A DNA stretch of 14,915 nt from Nitrospirota bacterium (GCA_029883145.1 JAOUJR010000009.1:1-14915); one strand, 5' to 3'; numbered from the stretch's first letter, positions 1-7,111 are shown. Translations and numbers: made by a program. The notes: generated from the letters alone by a model not told the origin.

Positions 1-725
1 AGACTGAATACCGCAACAGGCTCTCTCACTTCAAGACCAACATATTGAGCAATATTAAGGGCAAGTGCTGTTTTCCCCATTGAAGGCCTTCCGCCAACAA
101 CAACAAGGTCGCCTTTCTGAAATCCAGTTGTTAAATCATCAAGGTCTCTGAAGCCTGAAGGGATGCCTGTGATCACTTCCTTTTTATCATAGAGATGTTC
201 GATCATCTCAAAACTGCTTTTTATCACCTCTTTCAGTGTGACAAATGACGCTTTAATCCTCTTATCCGAAACATCAAAAATAGACTTCTCTGCATAGTCC
301 ACAAGATCCTCTGCTTCATAATTGTCTTCGTATACTCTGCTCGCAATCTCATTTGCTGACCTGAGAAGTCCTCTCAAAAGGGCTCTCTCTCTTACTATTT
401 TTGAATGATATTTTATATTTGCTGCAGTTGGAACCATATTCACCAGAGAAGAGAGATAAGAAACTCCTCCAACAGCGTCTACTTCTTCACGCCTTTTCAG
501 ACAATCTGTAATGGTGATAAGGTCAATCGGCTCGTTCTTCTCAAAAAGCTCTACCATCGCATTGAATATCGTTCTATGTGACTGCTTATAGAAATCATCT
601 ATGTCGATAATCTCCAGCGCCCTGGGGAGCGCATCATTATCAATAAGTATTGCACCCAGGATAGACTGTTCTGCCTCAACATTCTGTGGAGGCAGCTTAT
701 CTAACTTTACATCACTATCCTTCAT
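1..725 (-). CDS. dnaB: Replicative DNA helicase DnaB, N-terminal part (cut by window edge)
   Basis: DnaB is the hexameric replicative helicase that unwinds DNA ahead of the fork and recruits primase. About 241 residues are visible; the C-terminus lies beyond base 1. The protein begins MKDSDVKLDKLPPQNVEAEQ, and the stretch LPPQNVEAEQSILGAIL is the typical start of the DnaB N-terminal helical domain. A linker follows, and the start of the RecA-like ATPase domain is reached with the Walker A motif GGRPSMGKTAL near residues 210-220, so the family assignment is firm. The ATG (725-723) overlaps the rplI stop codon as ATGA, which implies translational coupling to L9. The rplI-dnaB order is common in bacteria. 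No intein or frameshift is seen in the visible part. Confidence 0.97.
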   Translation of the reverse strand, partial: MKDSDVKLDKLPPQNVEAEQSILGAILIDNDALPRALEIIDIDDFYKQSHRTIFNAMVELFEKNEPIDLITITDCLKRREEVDAVGGVSYLSSLVNMVPTAANIKYHSKIVRERALLRGLLRSANEIASRVYEDNYEAEDLVDYAEKSIFDVSDKRIKASFVTLKEVIKSSFEMIEHLYDKKEVITGIPSGFRDLDDLTTGFQKGDLVVVGGRPSMGKTALALNIAQYVGLEVREPVAVFS

Positions 726-1165
726 TCCTGAATAACCTGGACAGTAAGCTGCGTTGATATATCGTAATGGAGCTTTACATTGACAGAATAGGAGCCAAGC
801 CTTTTTATCGGCTCTTCAAGCAAAATTTTCTTTTTGTCAATCTCAATCCCTTCACTGCGAAGTGCCTCGGCAATATCCATGGTAGTGACAGACCCGAAGA
901 GTTTTTCTTCATCACCAGCTTTTGCTTTAATCACAAGTGTTGTGGCCGAGATTCTGGACGCAAGGTCCTGAGCTGAATTTTTAAGCTTTTTAGCCTTATC
1001 CTCCACAATCCTTTTTTCATGCTCCAGGGATTTTATGTTTTTCGTATTAGCCTCGGCAGCAAGACCTCTCGGTATCAAATAATTTCTTGCATATCCATCA
1101 GCTACATTGATAATATCACCCATTTTCCCGACCTTCTTCATATCGTCCTTCAGTATTACTTTCAC
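722..1165 (-). CDS. rplI: 50S ribosomal protein L9
   Basis: L9 is a large-subunit ribosomal protein that binds 23S rRNA near the L1 stalk and helps maintain reading frame. At 147 residues it has the normal family length. The N-terminal domain carries the L9 signature around residues 13-36 (VGKMGDIINVADGYARNYLI, then PRGLA), followed by the long connecting helix and the C-terminal domain. The start is GTG at 1165-1163, chosen because AAGGAG lies about 7 bases upstream and because the protein then begins MKVILKDD, as L9 proteins do. The stop overlaps the dnaB start by ATGA. The usual rpsF-ssb-rpsR neighbours are not upstream; a site-2 protease is, 95 bp away. An extended -10 promoter at 1210-1237 probably drives rplI-dnaB. 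Confidence 0.97.
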   Translation of the reverse strand: MKVILKDDMKKVGKMGDIINVADGYARNYLIPRGLAAEANTKNIKSLEHEKRIVEDKAKKLKNSAQDLASRISATTLVIKAKAGDEEKLFGSVTTMDIAEALRSEGIEIDKKKILLEEPIKRLGSYSVNVKLHYDISTQLTVQVIQE

Positions 1166-1209
1166 ACAAGATCTCCTTTCAAAAGAAATTTTAGCGGAAT
1201 TTTAACAAT

Positions 1210-1237
1210 AGTATACCATAGACATAACCTATGTAAA
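1210..1237 (-). promoter_or_regulatory. Promoter candidate for rplI-dnaB (extended -10)
   Basis: On the minus strand TTTACA (1237-1232) is followed after 16 bases by TATACT (1215-1210). A TG lies one base before the -10, giving the extended form TGGTATACT. The predicted start is near 1203, leaving a leader of about 38 bases with a good Shine-Dalgarno. The spacer contains a short dyad, CATAG-N7-CTATG (1217-1233), which may or may not be an operator. Confidence 0.55.
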
Positions 1238-1260
1238 AAGCAGACGTCAGGGTTTGCAAA

Positions 1261-2097
1261 TTAATAGATCTTAAACGGTACAGGTATAAATGTAAGGACA
1301 AATATGAAGAGCGCACACCATCCCAAGACTATTCTCCTCTGGTCTAACGGAACCTCCCAATAAAGAATAGGCGGATGTCTTAATCCAAGAATCAATAACA
1401 AAATTGCCCAAAGAGCCCATCCTTCCCACAATAACAAACCAAGGTGCACCATCACAAGCATAAGTCCATATGAAAGATAGACATGCTTTTCGCCCAAGAG
1501 TGCATAAGCAATATGTCCGCCATCGAGCTGTCCAACTGGTATAAGGTTTATGAATGTAATAAAAAAACCTATCCATCCTGCAAAGGCAATTGGATGAAGG
1601 AGTATATCCTGAGAGCCAGGATGATAATCAAGAATTACTCTGGAAAGGAGTGTAAAGAGCAGAGAATCCCCGAGGCGAATGGATTCACTTATCTCTTGAA
1701 GCGGGACGACCTTAGAAAAGGATAGACCTACAATTGATACAATGACCGAAATGATAAACCCTGCTACGGGACCTGAAGCACCGATGTCTACAAGTGCTCT
1801 CCTTGTAACAATGGGAGATTTCATTTTGATAATTGCCCCGAATGTGCCAATAATTGTTGGAGCAGGTATAAAATAGGGAAGCGTAGCCTTTATATTGTAT
1901 TTCTTTGAAGTAAAGTAGTGGGCTAATTCATGACTCAGGAGAATTGCCATGAGCGTCAATGCGAATGGAAGACCTTTATAAATCTTTTCCGGTTCTTTCA
2001 GTATGTGTACACCGCTCTGCATCGCACCAGCAAGAAGCGTAGTACAAAACGTGAGAATAAAGAGGACGATATGTAAAAGTAAACTCTTTCCTTGCAT
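1261..2097 (-). CDS. Site-2 protease family (M50) membrane metalloprotease
   Basis: This is a polytopic intramembrane zinc protease that would cleave substrates within the membrane. The active-site motif HELAH is at residues 56-60 inside a hydrophobic segment. The second conserved motif, NLIPVGQLDGGH, is at about 184-195, with Asp192 expected as the third zinc ligand. About six membrane segments are apparent over the 278 residues. The conserved blocks PYFIPAP, GTFGA and DIGASGPVAGF (72-114), and the C-terminal HPPILYWEVPLDQRR with a final TM, match the plant/cyanobacterial S2P subgroup without a PDZ domain. The gene starts 18 bp after mlaD, so it is probably in the same transcript; its ribosome-binding site is weak. 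The substrate cannot be told from the sequence. A role in envelope stress signalling or membrane protein quality control is inference. Confidence 0.9.
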   Translation of the reverse strand: MQGKSLLLHIVLFILTFCTTLLAGAMQSGVHILKEPEKIYKGLPFALTLMAILLSHELAHYFTSKKYNIKATLPYFIPAPTIIGTFGAIIKMKSPIVTRRALVDIGASGPVAGFIISVIVSIVGLSFSKVVPLQEISESIRLGDSLLFTLLSRVILDYHPGSQDILLHPIAFAGWIGFFITFINLIPVGQLDGGHIAYALLGEKHVYLSYGLMLVMVHLGLLLWEGWALWAILLLILGLRHPPILYWEVPLDQRRIVLGWCALFIFVLTFIPVPFKIY

Positions 2098-2115
2098 AGC
2101 TCTACTTATTGTTTA

Positions 2116-3096
2116 CTAAAAGACGCTGAATTTGAGATACTTCTTCGGATCTTCCCTGATATCCTTGATGAGTTCTCTAAACTCTGTTACAGAACTTTTG
2201 AGTTCTCCCAGGGTATCCTTTACTTCTTTTGAAAGTTCTTTGTCCTTTATCAGACTTCCTGCCACACCTTCACCTGAGTCTATTCTCTCTAAAATTGAAG
2301 AGAGTTGTTTTGATGCTTTATGAAGACTGTCGTACAATTCCGGATCCTCAACGAGTTTCTTCAGTGTCCCGGAACTCTCGTTTATTTTTCTGGTGAATTC
2401 CTCTATTGATGATGCATTACTTAACAATTTGTTGTAGAGAGTAGGGTCTTCAATAAGCTTTTTCATGGTACCCTGTGATTCCTTAATGTCTTTTAAGAGT
2501 ACAGACATTGTTTTTGTAGCCTCTTGCATATTCTTATAGAGTGCAGGGTCTGTGAGAAACTTCGCAATTGATCCTTCACTCTTATCTAATTTATCTATAA
2601 AGTTTTCGAGCTTCTTTACAAAATCAGTTACTTTTCCAAGAGATACTAAACTAGCATTGACGATATCCTGTATTTCAAGTTGTGTTGTTCCCTCTAACAC
2701 ATCTCCTGGTTTGATTATTGAAGCCTGAGGAGAACCGTTACTCAGTTCAACATATTTATCACCTAAAAGTCCCATGGTGAGCACACTGACTTTTGAGTCC
2801 TTTTTGATGAATTTCACTGCATTACTGTTCACTGACATCGTGACTAACGTCCCATATTCGGGGTGGAGGTCAATACTTTTCACGGAACCTACTTCAATTC
2901 CCGAAATCCATACCGGAGAACCATTCCTTAAACCTCTTACATCCTTAATCTGTGCCTTTATCTGTACCTTTGGAGAGAATAAATCCTCTATGTTTCCTGC
3001 AAAAAATACAGTAATAAACAGTGCGAGCAGTGCAAGGGTTATCACAAGGCTAACCTTGAGTTTCGACCATGTAAGCTGTTTTTTCATGTCAAACAT
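2116..3096 (-). CDS. mlaD: MlaD-type MCE-domain lipid-binding protein
   Basis: MCE proteins form hexameric rings anchored to the inner membrane and carry phospholipid between the MlaFE transporter and the periplasm. One N-terminal membrane anchor (about 13-34) precedes a single MCE domain (about 42-120), with the typical NGSPVWISGIEVGSVKSIDL and LLGDKYVEL blocks. After it come helical tandem repeats of exactly 34 residues starting at Gly175, Gly209, Gly243 and Gly277, with the theme GTLKKLxEDPxLY. The protein ends EDPKKYLKFSVF, a tail I associate with MlaD homologues outside Enterobacteria. Length is 326 residues, far longer than the roughly 180-residue E. coli MlaD because of the repeats. 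AGGAGG lies 5 bases before the ATG. It follows mlaF by 25 bp. Confidence 0.93.
   Translation of the reverse strand: MFDMKKQLTWSKLKVSLVITLALLALFITVFFAGNIEDLFSPKVQIKAQIKDVRGLRNGSPVWISGIEVGSVKSIDLHPEYGTLVTMSVNSNAVKFIKKDSKVSVLTMGLLGDKYVELSNGSPQASIIKPGDVLEGTTQLEIQDIVNASLVSLGKVTDFVKKLENFIDKLDKSEGSIAKFLTDPALYKNMQEATKTMSVLLKDIKESQGTMKKLIEDPTLYNKLLSNASSIEEFTRKINESSGTLKKLVEDPELYDSLHKASKQLSSILERIDSGEGVAGSLIKDKELSKEVKDTLGELKSSVTEFRELIKDIREDPKKYLKFSVF
2164..2574 (-). repeat. Coding tandem repeats of 34 codons in mlaD
   Basis: Four consecutive 34-residue helical units occur in the C-terminal half of MlaD (residues 175-310), each opening with Gly and the first three carrying a DPxLY motif about nine residues in. 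The fourth unit is degenerate (DKELS). Spacing of 34 is exact in all three steps. The arrangement suggests an extended helical periplasmic stalk or ring extension rather than a globular domain. Confidence 0.75.
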
Positions 3097-3121
3097 TTCA
3101 GCCTCCTGATTTATTAGCTAT

Positions 3122-3853
3122 TCAGCTAAAATTCACTTCATTCAAATATATCTGAATTTCAGGAATAGTTGAGTGAAGAAGATCATCCTTATCACCATCA
3201 AATAGTATTATGCCATCTTTCAGGAATATAAACCGCTTTGCTATTTTTACTGCGTCAAAAATTTTATGGGTAACGATAATAAGACCCCTGCCATTTTTAC
3301 TTAAGTCTAAGATAAGTTTGCATATGATATCCGCATTGACCGGGTCAAGACCTGTTGTCGCCTCGTCATAGAGAAACATCTTTGGCTCACACGCTGCCAG
3401 TGACCGTGCGATCGCAACCCTCCTGTGCATTCCGCCGCTCAGTTCATCAGGCATAAGTTCTATTGCATGTTCCACACCTACAATCCTGAGTAATTCTCTT
3501 ACTTTATGGTCTATTTCATCTTCAGATAGCTTTGAATATTCCCGTAAACAGAATGCTACATTTTCTTTCACATTCAGAGAGTCAAACAGTGCACCCTCCT
3601 GAAAAACAATACTGAATTTCATCCTCACTTTTCTCAACTCGTCTTCTGACTTATTTGAAATATCCTCCCCGTCAATGATTATTTTTCCGGCATCAGGTCT
3701 TATCAGCCCAAGTATCAGTTTCAATATAGTAGTTTTTCCCTCTCCGCTTTCTCCGAGGATCGCTACTCTTTCGTTTTCACTGATGGTGAAACTTACATCT
3801 TTGAGCACATGGTGTAATCCATAAGAAAACCAGACCTTGTCAAAAACAATCAT
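3122..3853 (-). CDS. mlaF: Mla-type lipid transport ABC ATPase (MlaF)
   Basis: This is the cytoplasmic ATPase that powers the MlaE permease in phospholipid transport across the inner membrane. All ABC motifs are intact over 243 residues: Walker A GESGEGKTT (34-42), Q-loop Gln85 in FQEGALFDSLNV, signature LSGGM (138-142), Walker B FLYDE with Asp163 and Glu164, D-loop GLDP (168-171) and H-loop His196. FQEGALFDSL and the signature followed by MHRRVAIAR are typical of the MlaF/Ttg2A subfamily. The start codon overlaps the mlaE stop as ATGA, indicating translational coupling. mlaD follows by 25 bp. No STAS-domain MlaB gene is visible nearby. Confidence 0.95.
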   Translation of the reverse strand: MIVFDKVWFSYGLHHVLKDVSFTISENERVAILGESGEGKTTILKLILGLIRPDAGKIIIDGEDISNKSEDELRKVRMKFSIVFQEGALFDSLNVKENVAFCLREYSKLSEDEIDHKVRELLRIVGVEHAIELMPDELSGGMHRRVAIARSLAACEPKMFLYDEATTGLDPVNADIICKLILDLSKNGRGLIIVTHKIFDAVKIAKRFIFLKDGIILFDGDKDDLLHSTIPEIQIYLNEVNFS

Positions 3854-4614
3854 ACCGAGAACCCCAATACATAAAGCAATATCCGAGTAAGGATAAAGTC
3901 AGAAACGATAATCATTACAATTGATACCACAACAGCCCTTGTCGTGGACGTTCGAAGACCCTTTGATCCGCCCTTTGTCGAAAACCCCATATAACAACTT
4001 ATGCATGCAATTAGATAACCAAATATAAAAGGCTTCGCAGCACCTGCAAAAACATTCTCAAAGGTTAACACATCACGAATTGAACTCCAGTAAAATGTGC
4101 CACTTTGATGACTCACAAATACTGCTATGTAGTACCCTCCAAAAAGAGAAACAACATCACCTATAATGGTAAGTGCTGGCAGCATGACAATAGAACTCAG
4201 TATTCTCGGTGTTACAAGTTTTTTTATCGGGTCTACACCAAAAACCCTGAGGGAATCTATTTGATGCCCGAGAATCATGGAACCTAATTCAGATGCCATC
4301 CCAGAACCAACCCTTCCTGCAAAAACCAGCGCGGCAGCAACAGGACCTATTTCCCTGATAATGGAAATGCCGACAATCTTACCTGTATACATCTTAAGTC
4401 CGAGACTCGAGAGTTCAGCAGCCAGTTGAAGTGAAAGAGCCATACCTATAAAAAGTGACACGAGAATGATTATTATAAAGGAACCCGCGCCAGCATAATC
4501 CATTTGCTCAATCATATCTTTAAAATAAAATGGCTTCCTCACTGCACCTAAAAGACCGCGGGTAGAAAGCAGATAAAAATCCTGAAGCTCACTTATACGT
4601 TCTTTTATTTTCAT
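3850..4614 (-). CDS. mlaE: Mla-type lipid transport ABC permease (MlaE)
   Basis: This is the inner-membrane permease dimer of the Mla/MCE phospholipid transporter. At 254 residues it has the normal MlaE length. An amphipathic N-terminal helix precedes five or six membrane segments. The family core IIREIGPVAAALVFAGRVGS followed by GMASELGSM is at about 85-113, then the coupling segment HQIDSLRVFGVDPIKKLVTPR (117-137). The late motif GFSTKGGSKGLRTSTTRAVV (210-229) is also typical. The stop overlaps the mlaF start by 4 bases. The ribosome-binding site is poor (AAAGA close to the ATG). It starts 61 bp after the metallophosphoesterase gene; read-through from that gene or a weak promoter in the gap are both possible. 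Confidence 0.95.
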   Translation of the reverse strand: MKIKERISELQDFYLLSTRGLLGAVRKPFYFKDMIEQMDYAGAGSFIIIILVSLFIGMALSLQLAAELSSLGLKMYTGKIVGISIIREIGPVAAALVFAGRVGSGMASELGSMILGHQIDSLRVFGVDPIKKLVTPRILSSIVMLPALTIIGDVVSLFGGYYIAVFVSHQSGTFYWSSIRDVLTFENVFAGAAKPFIFGYLIACISCYMGFSTKGGSKGLRTSTTRAVVVSIVMIIVSDFILTRILLYVLGFSV

Positions 4615-4675
4615 AGTCTTTTTCTATAAATTAAAGTCCATTCTTGTTCTGAAGGTCGCATACAGCTTACACACT

Positions 4676-5842
4676 TTAATCAATTACTTCATTATCTAAA
4701 TCTTCATGGACAAGTTCAATCACCGTCACTTCAGGAGGTGTCAGGAAACGTATTGGCGGACCCCATGTCCCTGCGCCTCTGCTTACATACAGATAAGAAT
4801 TATCTACAAGCTTTAGATGCCCTGCGTCAGCTGTATGCCTATAATACAGCCGTGTGATAAGACTAAAAGGGAAAATCTGTCCTTTATGGACATGTCCTGA
4901 AAGCTGCAAGTCAAAAAGCCCGAGCGCATCTTTATCTACATCAGGTCTATGCTTGAGCAATAACAAAAATCTTTCCTTTGGAAATCCTGAAAGTAATTCC
5001 TTCTCAGGGACATCTTTGAAAAGACCATATCGCTTTCCAGCAGGATCATCCACCCCAACAATAGTGATCATATCAGAAATATTCACTCCCTCTCCTCTCA
5101 AAATAGAAAATCCTGCTTTTTCTGTAAAGTCAAGTGCCTGGTCAAGACCTGCAATAAACTCATGATTTCCTGTTATTGCAAATTTTCCAAAGCGAGGATT
5201 AATCTTTTTAAGGGGTTCTGTAAGCTCTGAGATGTTGTTAATTTGCCCATCCACAAGGTCCCCAGTGGATATAAAAATATCAGGGTTTTCTCTTTTAACC
5301 TCTTTGAGTATCCTCTCTAATCTCTTTTCTCTGATAATCAGGCCGAGGTGGACATCAGAAATCTGGACTATCTTCAACCTGCCAACCTCTTGAGAAATTT
5401 TAGAGGTCTTGATTATAAACTTTTCAGTGCGGATATTTATTGCCTCATAATAACCATAAATGCCGAGAGTGATTGAAAGCAGAAGAGGCATGAAAAAGGA
5501 AAATTTGGCAGATGGAGCAAATGCGATAAGGTCTCTCTTTACGAACAGACTGCTCAAATATACAAGTAAATGATAAAGGTCAATCACAAGAGAAGAAAAG
5601 AAAAATAAAAACAAAACTCCCATCCATGTGTATCCGATATACGACATAATGCGTGCAATAAATTCAAGTCCATGTTTTTCGGATAAACGAATCAGCACAG
5701 GAGCAAAGGCCATTATTACCATCAGGAGTAATAGACAAGTACCCATTTTATTACTAAAATGAAACGCGGCTTTTGCCTTGAGAAAGGCATAGAGATGAAG
5801 GGCACTATAAAGCAAAAAAACCGTGATTAAAAAAAGATTCAT
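4676..5842 (-). CDS. Membrane-anchored calcineurin-like metallophosphoesterase (YkuE-like)
   Basis: This looks like a di-metal phosphoesterase tethered to the inner membrane. The first 135 residues hold about four hydrophobic segments (roughly 2-20, 35-52, 68-100 and 114-133). The catalytic domain follows with the complete metal-binding set: DVH (163-165), GDLVDG (194-199), GNHE (225-228), His298 in LLKHRP and GHVHKGQ (316-322). The layout of an N-terminal membrane region followed by a YkuE-type domain is common in proteins related to Bacillus YkuE, some of which act on lipid head groups. The substrate here is unknown; proximity to mlaEFD makes a lipid substrate tempting but unproven. The ATG at 5842 has only a weak GAAG ribosome-binding site, inside a tandemly duplicated 23-bp segment. 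Confidence 0.9.
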   Translation of the reverse strand: MNLFLITVFLLYSALHLYAFLKAKAAFHFSNKMGTCLLLLMVIMAFAPVLIRLSEKHGLEFIARIMSYIGYTWMGVLFLFFFSSLVIDLYHLLVYLSSLFVKRDLIAFAPSAKFSFFMPLLLSITLGIYGYYEAINIRTEKFIIKTSKISQEVGRLKIVQISDVHLGLIIREKRLERILKEVKRENPDIFISTGDLVDGQINNISELTEPLKKINPRFGKFAITGNHEFIAGLDQALDFTEKAGFSILRGEGVNISDMITIVGVDDPAGKRYGLFKDVPEKELLSGFPKERFLLLLKHRPDVDKDALGLFDLQLSGHVHKGQIFPFSLITRLYYRHTADAGHLKLVDNSYLYVSRGAGTWGPPIRFLTPPEVTVIELVHEDLDNEVID

Positions 5843-5847
5843 ACCAT

Positions 5848-5893
5848 ATTATCTTCTTTTCAGCCTTTTAATTATCTTCTTTTCAGCCTTTTA
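5848..5893. repeat. Perfect 23-bp tandem duplication upstream of the metallophosphoesterase
   Basis: A 23-base unit beginning ATTATCTTCTTTTCAG occurs twice back to back (5848-5870 and 5871-5893) without mismatch. On the minus strand each copy carries AAAAGAAGATAAT, so the duplication doubles the purine-rich stretch that may serve as ribosome-binding region for the gene starting at 5842. Perfect identity suggests a recent slippage or duplication event. Confidence 0.9.
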
Positions 5894-5922
5894 AGAAGCT
5901 CCGTTGTCATGCCATAAGCCAT
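5872..5922 (-). CDS. Possible 16-residue small ORF
   Basis: An ATG at 5922 opens a 16-codon frame, MAYGMTTELLKRLKRR, ending in TAA inside the tandem duplication. The frame stays open further upstream to the YIP1 stop, so the peptide could be a decayed C-terminus rather than a gene. There is no convincing Shine-Dalgarno. It is listed only because it lies in the gap between two genes and has a plausible amphipathic basic sequence. Confidence 0.15.
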   Translation of the reverse strand: MAYGMTTELLKRLKRR

Positions 5923-5961
5923 AGTGCTTAAAGACACGACAGCTTTTGAGATTGCATTTTT

Positions 5962-6573
5962 TTACCGTATACCAGGCATTCCGGGCATATGCATGGTAGA
6001 ACTGGGGTAACTGATAAACACATTGCTGATTGCACCGACTATGAAAAAGATAACGATTGCGCTTATGACAACCACTACAGTGTAAATCAATGCTTTTTCT
6101 TGCGGAGCTTTCATCAGCATTGGGAGTCCGAGATAGAGCAGATACAAACTATAAAGCCCCACTAATCCCAATAAGCTCAACACGGGAATCAACGCAAAAA
6201 TACCTGCTAACCATGCAGCAGTACTGGAATAGGCAGCTACCTTTAGCGCCTGGATACCGTCTTTTTCACCGGAGAAGGTTGGTGCCAGGGCATTAATAAT
6301 TAACGATACTACATACACGCTTATAAGGGTTAATGTATAGCTTACCACTGCATGGGCAATGGACATACTGAGAGGTACATGGTATGTCCCCATAAAAGGC
6401 ATACTGATTCCGACCAGCGACATGCCGATAATTGATGCGATCGGGCCTATTGCTGCCAGCGGGATAATATAACTCCTGTATAATTCTCCTGTTGTCGTTG
6501 TTTCAGAAGCAATAATCTGCCACTCTGATTTTGGTTTTAATAGGATATTCTTAACTCTCTCTGCTATGTTCAT
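5962..6573 (-). CDS. YIP1-family integral membrane protein
   Basis: This is a 203-residue polytopic membrane protein of the Yip1 domain superfamily, whose bacterial members have no settled function. It starts with the characteristic cytosolic opening MNIAERVKNILLKPKSEWQI, in which the KPKSEW block is typical of bacterial Yip1 proteins. Then come about five membrane segments (roughly 35-57, 71-95, 112-132, 133-153 and 161-184). A short Met/Pro-rich tail (MHMPGMPGIR) ends the protein; similar His/Met tails can bind metal, but that is speculation. A strong GGGGAGGA sits 5 bases before the ATG, and a promoter candidate lies 60-90 bp upstream, so it is probably a separate transcription unit from the efflux operon. 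Confidence 0.85.
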   Translation of the reverse strand: MNIAERVKNILLKPKSEWQIIASETTTTGELYRSYIIPLAAIGPIASIIGMSLVGISMPFMGTYHVPLSMSIAHAVVSYTLTLISVYVVSLIINALAPTFSGEKDGIQALKVAAYSSTAAWLAGIFALIPVLSLLGLVGLYSLYLLYLGLPMLMKAPQEKALIYTVVVVISAIVIFFIVGAISNVFISYPSSTMHMPGMPGIR

Positions 6574-6632
6574 TTTATTCCTCCCCTTCTTTTTATCAGA
6601 AAAGTTCTTAGTTTCTCTTTTTAGTTTTTTAA

Positions 6633-6661
6633 ACTTTAGCCCAAAATAATTACATTGTCAA
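6633..6661 (-). promoter_or_regulatory. Sigma70-type promoter candidate for the YIP1 gene
   Basis: On the minus strand TTGACA (6661-6656, full match) is followed after 17 bases by TAAAGT (6638-6633, 4 of 6). The predicted start near 6626 gives a leader of about 50 bases ending in a strong Shine-Dalgarno. Confidence 0.5.
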
Positions 6662-6688
6662 TTTATTTGCATATTTTCAATAAATTGA
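6658..6688. repeat. AT-rich inverted repeat overlapping the YIP1 -35 region
   Basis: TCAATTTATT (6658-6667) and AATAAATTGA (6679-6688) are perfect 10-base arms with an 11-base loop. The distal arm overlaps the -35 element of the YIP1 promoter candidate. It could be an operator or a weak transcript-end hairpin for the efflux operon. Confidence 0.4.
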
Positions 6689-6691
6689 TAG

Positions 6692-6720
6692 AATCTCCGT
6701 TCTTCATAAGGATGGAGATT
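6692..6720. terminator. Hairpin just after the PII-like gene, weak terminator candidate
   Basis: AATCTCC (6692-6698) and GGAGATT (6714-6720) form a 7-bp stem with a 15-base loop, directly after the stop codon of the PII-like gene. On the minus strand no U-tract follows, so it is a poor intrinsic terminator in the direction of transcription. Read on the plus strand it is followed by TTT. It may simply protect the 3' end of the efflux mRNA. Confidence 0.3.
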
Positions 6721-6721
6721 T

Positions 6722-7012
6722 TTATATCACTTCGTCTATCGGGGTGACAAATACTTTAATCCCTGTCTTTCGATGCCTTCTCTTCAACTCCTTGAGAGTT
6801 GAGATTAGTGTTTCCAATTCCTTCTCTTCAACAGCAATGGCAAGGAAATTGTTTTTCCCGGGCCAGCATTGTGTCCCGAGACGGGGCTGTGTCTCAGTGC
6901 CTTCGCCGAGGACTTCTGTAAATTTTGTATATCCTTTGATACCAGCCTCTTTTATAGCTGCAATTATTTCATAATCAGCAGCTTCACAATATGCGATAAG
7001 TACCATCTTCAT
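6722..7012 (-). CDS. Small PII/CutA-like protein, putative accessory of the RND operon
   Basis: This is a 96-residue soluble protein with a predicted ferredoxin-like fold of the PII/CutA type: beta strand MKMVLIAYCEA, helix DYEIIAAIKEAGI, strand and loop KGYTKFTEVLGEGTETQPRL, then GTQCWPGKNNFLAIAVEE, helix and a final strand KVFVTPIDEV. The pattern MxMVLIAY, GYTKxxxVLGxG and WPGxNN is what I know from PII-like proteins found beside RND efflux genes in anaerobic and Nitrospirota genomes. Whether it binds nucleotide, metal or the pump cannot be seen; the canonical PII T-loop tyrosine context is not present. GGAGG lies 8 bases before the ATG. It follows the RND permease by 74 bp containing half of a REPIN-like element and is probably co-transcribed. 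Confidence 0.75.
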   Translation of the reverse strand: MKMVLIAYCEAADYEIIAAIKEAGIKGYTKFTEVLGEGTETQPRLGTQCWPGKNNFLAIAVEEKELETLISTLKELKRRHRKTGIKVFVTPIDEVI

Positions 7013-7040
7013 GACACTATCCTCCGTATCATTTTAATAG

Positions 7041-7111
7041 AGATTCTGAATCAAGTTCAGAATGACACGAGAAAAAGCGTTCACTGTCATGCCGAACTCG
7101 TTTCGGCATCT
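7041..7111. repeat. REPIN-like pair of inverted 27-bp REP-type hairpins
   Basis: Two 27-base elements face each other, 17 bases apart: 7041-7067 (inverse orientation) and 7085-7111 (direct). Read in the same orientation they agree at 21 of 27 positions and both begin TGTCAT and end ATCT after the stem. Stems are ATTCTGAA/TTCAGAAT with loop TCAAG, and ATGCCGAA/TTCGGCAT with loop CTCGT. Two of the stem differences are compensatory base-pair changes (T-A to G-C and T-A to C-G), the mark of a selected hairpin family. The direct copy encodes the RND C-terminus and stop. Confidence 0.85.

Noticed and set aside
767..1264. Plus-strand open frames opposite rplI, and similar ones elsewhere on the plus strand
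   Set aside because: They lie antisense to well-identified genes, lack ribosome-binding sites and have no recognisable protein features; they are frame shadows.
1271..1576. Alternative minus-strand frame inside the site-2 protease gene
   Set aside because: It is an out-of-frame shadow of the M50 gene, whose own frame holds all conserved motifs.
4630..4680. Inverted repeat ATTAAAGT/ACTTTAAT between the metallophosphoesterase and mlaE as a terminator
   Set aside because: The loop is 35 bases, the arms are AT-rich and no U-tract follows, so it is not convincing.
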